From assembly GCA_039922495.1 (NCBI GenBank), contig JBDTEO010000041.1, positions 1 to 24,029 of the forward strand: a stretch of 24,029 nucleotides of DNA, read 5' to 3'. This stretch comes from JALYYC01 sp039922495 (lineage in GTDB: Bacteria; Chloroflexota; Dormibacteria; CF-121). Positions 23,855 through 24,029 of this stretch are shown here, one piece after another; positions within the stretch are counted from its first letter, which is position 1, and each line of letters starts with the position of its first letter. A program made the translations under genes and the position numbers. Below the pieces are notes generated by a model, which was given only the letters and a program-made list of their open reading frames with translations, did no database searches and was not told the origin of the DNA.

Positions 23855-23875
23855 CCGAATACGGATCGTATTCGG
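23855..23875. promoter_or_regulatory. Palindromic operator candidate
   Basis: Perfect inverted repeat with nine-base arms, CCGAATACG and CGTATTCGG, around GAT. It lies in the 144-base region between the leftward membrane protein gene (start 23813) and a possible rightward gene (start 23958). Size and symmetry fit a dimeric TetR/GntR/MarR-like repressor site. No adjacent regulator gene is visible in the window. Confidence 0.5.
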
Positions 23876-23957
23876 ATCGATGACGAAACGGGTACTACCG
23901 GAGCGGCTAGGTGAAGTTCCCGGATAGATATGGCACAGCCGGCAGTACGGTGTCGGC

Positions 23958-24029
23958 ATGCCAGAGCCAGCCGCTCGCCATGACGAACACGAATCGGACC
24001 CACGCCGGTGGGTTCGCCGGCATCATTAC
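23958..24029 (+). CDS. Possible 5' end of a rightward gene (cut by window end)
   Basis: ATG 23958 opens a frame of 24 codons to the window edge, with a polar, charged N terminus (PEPAARHDEHESDPRRW). TACGGT lies six bases before the ATG, in the same leaderless-type arrangement seen elsewhere here, and there is no ribosome-binding site. It is too short to identify; it could be a chance frame. Confidence 0.3.
   Translation, partial: MPEPAARHDEHESDPRRWVRRHHY

Noticed and set aside
1..24029. CRISPR arrays, insertion sequences, prophage genes, attachment sites
   Set aside because: I saw no regularly spaced repeats, transposase or integrase motifs, and no second partial copy of the tRNA-Gly 3' end that would mark an integrated element.

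Overview
The window is high-GC bacterial DNA, about 24 kb, with many GTG starts and tightly packed operons. No ribosomal RNA or phylogenetic marker is present, so the taxonomy is inference. A sugar-nucleotidyltransferase/pseudo-phosphomutase fusion, a GH57-glycogen synthase fusion and apparently leaderless GTG starts fit a terrestrial lineage such as Chloroflexota or Candidatus Dormibacterota. An actinobacterial relative cannot be excluded.

Left end (1-1449, + strand): the 3' end of a MacB/FtsX-type ABC permease, a small secreted or anchored DUF5666-like protein, and a small four-helix membrane protein of unknown function.

Phosphate region (1515-10634): this is the core of the window. It starts with a secreted phosphoesterase of the phospholipase C/acid phosphatase family, broken by a one-base frameshift. 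Next are an OmpR-type regulator with a degenerate receiver domain and phoU (both - strand). Divergent from them on the + strand are a DUF47 Pit-accessory protein and a PiT phosphate permease. Converging on these from the other side is a - strand operon: ppk1 (polyphosphate kinase), a CYTH-CHAD protein, a Nudix hydrolase and a SixA-like histidine phosphatase. The phoU/DUF47 divergent promoter and the ppk promoter share one motif: CTTAA(C/T) repeated with an 11-base period, 10-12 bases upstream of a -10 hexamer. It looks like a Pho box. Together the genes would release phosphate outside the cell, import it, store it as polyphosphate and sanitise nucleotides.

Middle (10702-13347, - strand): tRNA-Gly(CCC) with encoded CCA, then a large nucleotidyltransferase/left-handed beta-helix/phosphohexomutase-like fusion whose mutase active site is degenerate. 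A short coding-like stretch on the + strand lies upstream of it.

Oligopeptide ABC operon (19298 down to 13510, - strand): a complete set in the order substrate-binding lipoprotein, permease B, permease C, ATPase D, ATPase F.

Right end (19462-24029): a 1225-residue GH57-glycogen synthase fusion, a small membrane protein of unknown function, a near-perfect palindromic operator candidate, and possibly the start of a rightward gene. Apart from the Pho-like boxes, the notable points are the regulator without a phosphoacceptor, the two enzyme fusions and the leaderless GTG starts.
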